Assembly (NCBI RefSeq): GCF_003957255.1
Contig: NZ_QDIE01000003.1
Location: 1-64,000, forward strand
DNA: 64,000 bases
Origin: Actinotignum sanguinis
GTDB lineage: Bacteria > Actinomycetota > Actinomycetes > Actinomycetales > Actinomycetaceae
Direction: 5' to 3'
Under the pieces are notes generated by a model. That model worked only from the letters and a program-made list of their open reading frames with translations. It did not search any database and had not been told where the DNA came from. Made by a program: the position numbers and the translations under genes. Position 1 is the first letter of the stretch. The number at the start of each line of letters is the position of its first letter. This document shows positions 59,045-64,000 of this stretch, in pieces.

Positions 59045-61702
59045 ATGACCATATTCTCCCTTCGGCGCATGACCGCGTTCGGTGCGGTCGCGGTACTGGG
59101 TGCCGGCGTGCTCACCACGCCGGCCCATGCAGCGCCAGCCGATCACGTCACCATTGACATCGCGGCGATCTCCGATTTCCACGGCCATATCGAGAATGCG
59201 GCTGCTCTCGATTACCAGATTGATGAGCTGCGCAAGGCCAATCCGAATACTCTCTTCGTGGGCAACGGGGATCTGGTGGGCGGCTCCGCCTACGTTTCTT
59301 CGATCGCCAATGACCAGCCCACCCTCGATATTCTCAACGCCATGCAGCTCGACCTTTCCGGGGCGGGCAATCACGAATTCGACCAGGGCGTCAAGGATTT
59401 CGAGAACCGCATCGTACCGGCCTCCGAATTCCCGTGGACTTTGGCGAGTGTGGGCGGTATCGATACGGAAAAAATCGCTCCCTACACCGCTAAGACAGTT
59501 GGCGGAGTGCGGGTGGCTTTCGTCTCCGGCGTGACTGACGAGCTCAATACCCTGGTGTCTCCCACCGCGATTACCGGCTTGGATATTAAGGATCCCGTCA
59601 AGGCTGTGGATGCCCAGGCCGCGCTGCTCAAGGATGGGGACGAAAGCAACGGGGAGGCGGATATCGTCGTCGCCCTGATGCACGCCAATAATGCGGTCGC
59701 GGCAACGCTCGGAAGCGATGTGGACGCCGTCGTCGCCGGTCACACGCACCTCGCCGTGGATAGCGTGACCACGCCTTCGGGCGCACCGGTTCTGGAAGTG
59801 GGCGAATACGGGCGCATGTACGGCCGTTACACTTTTGTGTACGACGCCGCAGCTAAGAAGCTCGTGAGTGCTCAGGCCGCCAATATTGCGATTGACTACA
59901 AGAACCCCGAGGCCCCCAAGTCAGCCGATATTGACAAGATGTACCAGGCTGCCGAAGCGAAAGCCAAGGAATTGGGCGCCCAGCAGATCGGGACCATTGA
60001 GGGAATCGCGAACCGTGGCACCAATAACGGGAGCGATACCGGCGCGAACCGCGGGACCGAATCTTCGGCCGGCAATATGATCGCGGAAGCTTTCTACCAG
60101 TACTCTCAGGGCATGGAGAAAAAGGCCGATTTCGGCATTATTAACCCGGGCGGGATCCGTGCGGATCTGGACCCCAACGGGGACGGCATCGTCACCCTGG
60201 AGGAGTCCTACACGGTGCAGCCGTTCGGGAACTCCTACGCCACCGTGGATCTGACCGAAGCGCAGATCTACACCATGCTCGAACAGCAGTGGAATGATAA
60301 GGAAGGCGCCTCGCGGCCCATGCTGCGCCTCGGGCTTTCCTACAATATGCATTACGTTTTCGACGCCGCGGCGGATGCCACCCCGGGCCAGCGCGTCAAG
60401 GCCGTCTACATCAACGGTGAGAAGCTGGATCGGGAGGGGAAGAAGGTCTACACCGTGGCCTCCAACCAGTTCATCCTGGCCGGCGGTGACGGCTTCACGG
60501 TGCTGGGCGAAGGCAGCAATTACGCCGATACCGGGCTTATCGACAACGATGTATTCAACGCGTTCCTCAAGGCTAACCCCGACTACCAGGTGCGTTACAA
60601 CCAGACCTCAGTGGGCATCACCGGAGAAGATGTGCTCAAGGCCGGGGAAAGCGCGGAGCTGAGCTTCTCTTCGCTGGCCCATACCTCTACCGAACCCAAG
60701 GGTGAGAAAGTCAACGTCTACCTCAACGGGGTGGAAGTTGGTAGCGCGGCGCTGGACACCACCGTCACTCCGGCTCTTGATAACACCGGCCGGGCCACCG
60801 TGCAGGTCGCGGTTCCAGCCGATGCCCCCGCGGATTCCGTGCTGCGGGTGGTGGCCGGGCCCACCGATGTGTCCTTCCAGGTGGCTGTTGCTCCCGCCGC
60901 GGTAACGCCGGATCCGGGTGCGGGTGAGGAGCCGGGCAAACCGGAACCGACGCAGCCGGGTACGCCGGAGCCCGGAACCCCGAATCCCGCCCCGGAACAG
61001 CCGGCAAAGCCGAGTGCTCCGGCAGGTAACCGCTTCATCGCCACCAATAACTGGAACTCGGGGGCCGGCAGCATTGATGCCGCCTACGGGCGTTCCGGGG
61101 AAAACTTCATTTACGGTGATTGGGATGGCGACGGCGTGGATAGCCTCGGTGTTGTGCGCGGTAACCAGTTCCTCCTGAGCAATGGTTTTGCCGGGAATGC
61201 CACCGAGGTATTTGCTTTCGGGAAGGCCGGTGACCGGGTGCTCGTCGGCGACTGGAACGGGGACGGCAAAGACACCGTAGCCGTGGTGCGTGGAAACACC
61301 ATTTACGCGGTAGATTCCCTGCGCGGCGGCGTGGCCGACCACGTCTTCACTTTCGGGCGCCACGGGGATACCTACCTGGCCGGCGATTTCAATGGCGACG
61401 GCCGCGACGAAGTGGCGGTCCGGCGCGGTAATACTTTCTTCGTGCAGGATTCTCTGGGCGGGGCTGCTTCGACCGTCTTTTCCTTCGGGCGCGCCTCGGA
61501 TATCGCCCTGGTGGGCGATACTGATGGCGACGGAAAGGACACCATTGCGGTGGTCCGCGGTAACGCCTACTACCTGGCCGGGTCCTTGAGCTCCGGCCCG
61601 GCCAGCGCGGTGTACTCCTTCGGTAAGCACACCGATGCGCATCTCCTGGGTGACTGGAATGGCGACGGCGTAGATACTCCGGCCGTCCACCGAGTCCGCT
61701 AA
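59045..61702 (+). CDS. Secreted bifunctional UDP-sugar hydrolase/5'-nucleotidase family protein with FG-GAP-like C-terminus
   Basis: 885 aa, predicted exported. Signal peptide residues 1-29 (AFGAVAVLGAGVLTTPAHA/AP). Calcineurin-like phosphoesterase domain with metal-binding motifs SDFHGH (about 40), NGDLVGG (about 75), GAGNHEFDQG (about 110), MHANN (about 215) and GHTHLAV (about 234). The 5'-nucleotidase C-terminal domain (about 310-510) has NPGGIRADL and SNQFILAGGDGF. It then has an Ig-like stretch (about 535-620), a Pro/Glu linker (about 620-660), and five GDWDGDG-type motifs (about 685-880), matching the sialidase-like protein. It probably releases nucleosides and phosphate outside the cell. 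Start ATG 59045 follows ATGAAGGAAC. Confidence 0.93.
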   Translation: MTIFSLRRMTAFGAVAVLGAGVLTTPAHAAPADHVTIDIAAISDFHGHIENAAALDYQIDELRKANPNTLFVGNGDLVGGSAYVSSIANDQPTLDILNAMQLDLSGAGNHEFDQGVKDFENRIVPASEFPWTLASVGGIDTEKIAPYTAKTVGGVRVAFVSGVTDELNTLVSPTAITGLDIKDPVKAVDAQAALLKDGDESNGEADIVVALMHANNAVAATLGSDVDAVVAGHTHLAVDSVTTPSGAPVLEVGEYGRMYGRYTFVYDAAAKKLVSAQAANIAIDYKNPEAPKSADIDKMYQAAEAKAKELGAQQIGTIEGIANRGTNNGSDTGANRGTESSAGNMIAEAFYQYSQGMEKKADFGIINPGGIRADLDPNGDGIVTLEESYTVQPFGNSYATVDLTEAQIYTMLEQQWNDKEGASRPMLRLGLSYNMHYVFDAAADATPGQRVKAVYINGEKLDREGKKVYTVASNQFILAGGDGFTVLGEGSNYADTGLIDNDVFNAFLKANPDYQVRYNQTSVGITGEDVLKAGESAELSFSSLAHTSTEPKGEKVNVYLNGVEVGSAALDTTVTPALDNTGRATVQVAVPADAPADSVLRVVAGPTDVSFQVAVAPAAVTPDPGAGEEPGKPEPTQPGTPEPGTPNPAPEQPAKPSAPAGNRFIATNNWNSGAGSIDAAYGRSGENFIYGDWDGDGVDSLGVVRGNQFLLSNGFAGNATEVFAFGKAGDRVLVGDWNGDGKDTVAVVRGNTIYAVDSLRGGVADHVFTFGRHGDTYLAGDFNGDGRDEVAVRRGNTFFVQDSLGGAASTVFSFGRASDIALVGDTDGDGKDTIAVVRGNAYYLAGSLSSGPASAVYSFGKHTDAHLLGDWNGDGVDTPAVHRVR

Positions 61703-61720
61703 GGAGGCGCTCCCACGCTG

Positions 61721-61773
61721 CTAGCCCGCGGGCTGGCGTGGCTCCTAGGTGAGTCCGCCGGCCTGCGGGCTAG
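61721..61773 (+). terminator. Weak hairpin after the nucleotidase gene
   Basis: CTAGCCCGC (61721-61729) pairs with GCGGGCTAG (61765-61773) across a 35-nt loop, followed by TTGTATATAAG. Possible terminator; the long loop makes it uncertain. Confidence 0.3.
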
Positions 61774-61899
61774 TTGTATATAAGCCGCGGGCACGCTCGT
61801 GAACTGGGAGTTTGCAGCTGTGTCCGGGGGCGGGATGCGCGCGAGCTGTGTTGATTTTCGCGTGCCGGCCGCATTGGAGTTATCAGCTAGGCGCGATAA

Positions 61900-63417
<1,518 letters not shown>

Positions 63418-63495
63418 AGGCGCCTAGCCATACATAGCCTTCCGGTGGGAACCACCGCGAGTGGCATGGCTGAAGGCGGTAGTAAGGCGGTAGTG

Positions 63496-63529
63496 AGGGC
63501 CGGGAACACACTGATATGTTCCCGGCCTT
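63496..63529 (+). terminator. Terminator after guaB
   Basis: Stem GGCCGGGAACA (63498-63508) with TGTTCCCGGCC (63517-63527), extendable by one or two weaker pairs, 8-nt loop, followed by TTCCCTATG. Confidence 0.7.
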
Positions 63530-63614
63530 CCCTATGCGCCGCAACGTACGACGCTGCAACCCGGCTTCCTGCGTGGTCGGATTCCTGTGAGGCCAGCTTT
63601 CTGCAGGGCTGGGT

Positions 63615-63998
63615 TTATGCGCGCGGGACGGGCCAGCCTTCCTTAGGGCCATCCGAGCGGCCTACCTTGCGTAAAAATTCTTGGAATTCGCGTTCGGCCG
63701 CGATCTGAATATCCACGATTTCCCGCAGCTCCTTCTCCCGAAGCTGGGGGAAGCGCTCCAACATGGCTCCCAATACCCGGAGCGTGGCCACCACATCCGC
63801 TTCCGCATTATGGAAAGAATCATCCTGGAATACCCCGTAGTGCATGACGAGGTTTTCCAAGCGGCGCTTACCCTTCCGGTAGCGATCCACCCCGCGATCC
63901 AATAGGTAGGGATCAATAACCGGGAAAATCTCACCACCCAGGCGCTGGCTTAGGGTGGGCAGCCCATGGCGGGCCAGTTCACTTTCGAGCAGCGCGAA
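63615..63998 (-). CDS. DnaQ-like 3'-5' exonuclease, C-terminal part (5' end outside window)
   Basis: Only the C-terminal ~127 codons are in the window; the gene continues past the right edge. FALLESELARHGLP and VIDPYLLDRGVDRYRKGKRRLENLVMHYGV match the DEDD exonuclease region following Exo II. SFHNAEADVVATLRVLGAML gives the Exo III His and Asp. The end (FQEFLRKVGRSD...WPVP) fits actinobacterial DNA polymerase III epsilon-like exonucleases. The Exo I acidic pair would be upstream of the visible part. Convergent with guaB across a terminator. Confidence 0.88.
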   Translation of the reverse strand, partial: FALLESELARHGLPTLSQRLGGEIFPVIDPYLLDRGVDRYRKGKRRLENLVMHYGVFQDDSFHNAEADVVATLRVLGAMLERFPQLREKELREIVDIQIAAEREFQEFLRKVGRSDGPKEGWPVPRA

Positions 63999-64000
63999 AT

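Overview
The window is a high-GC bacterial chromosome segment carrying the main transcription/translation gene block of an actinobacterium. Codons end mostly in G or C, GTG and TTG starts are frequent (rpoB, rpoC, secY, rpsM and tsaD use TTG), and several genes appear to be transcribed without a 5' leader. The gene order (rpoBC, str, S10/spc/alpha, rplM-rpsI-glmM, coaA, nnr-alr-tsaE-tsaB-rimI-tsaD, groES), the missing rpsD between rpsK and rpoA, and large secreted enzymes ending in GDWDGDG-type repeats suggest a host-associated member of the Actinomycetaceae (Actinotignum/Arcanobacterium-like). The genus is inference, not proof.

Layout. 1-1522: right end of an IS3-type element, a 30-bp tandem repeat array, a degenerate stretch, and a GNAT acetyltransferase that seems to have lost its start. 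1869-9299: rpoB-rpoC. 9586-13894: str operon (rpsL, rpsG, fusA, tuf). 14033-17323: a HAD phosphatase plus a convergent alcohol/aldehyde dehydrogenase pair, set between tuf and rpsJ. 17832-27494: S10-spc ribosomal protein operon, closed by a strong terminator. 27776-33861: secY, adk, map, infA, rpmJ, rpsM, rpsK, rpoA, rplQ. 33978-37311: a ROK kinase divergent from truA, then two membrane-associated genes. 37627-40398: rplM, rpsI, a second copy of the 30-bp repeat, glmM. 40393-48526: coaA, then cofactor repair (nnr), cell-wall alanine racemase (alr) and the tRNA t6A genes tsaE, tsaB, tsaD with rimI. A roughly 1-kb segment lies between rimI and tsaD, flanked by copies of the rimI 3' end. 48531-51197: a SAM methyltransferase, an aldo/keto reductase, and groES with a perfect CIRCE operator. 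51352-53533: an accessory patch with a RhuM-family protein and an unknown membrane protein between perfect 63-bp direct repeats. 53614-61702: a secreted sialidase-superfamily enzyme, glmS and a secreted 5'-nucleotidase. 61909-end: guaB and a partial DnaQ-type exonuclease.

How they work together. Most of the window is growth machinery: RNA polymerase, ribosomal proteins, elongation factors, Sec export, nucleotide supply (adk, guaB) and UDP-GlcNAc precursor synthesis (glmS, glmM). The two secreted enzymes share the same C-terminal five-motif module, so they probably share a surface location and could scavenge host sugars and nucleotides.

The parts most worth a second look are the accessory features: the repeat-flanked insert in the rimI-tsaD operon, the two dispersed 30-bp repeat arrays, the 63-bp repeats, the shared surface module, and a GCGGCGTCGTCGTAC-like motif recurring between genes.
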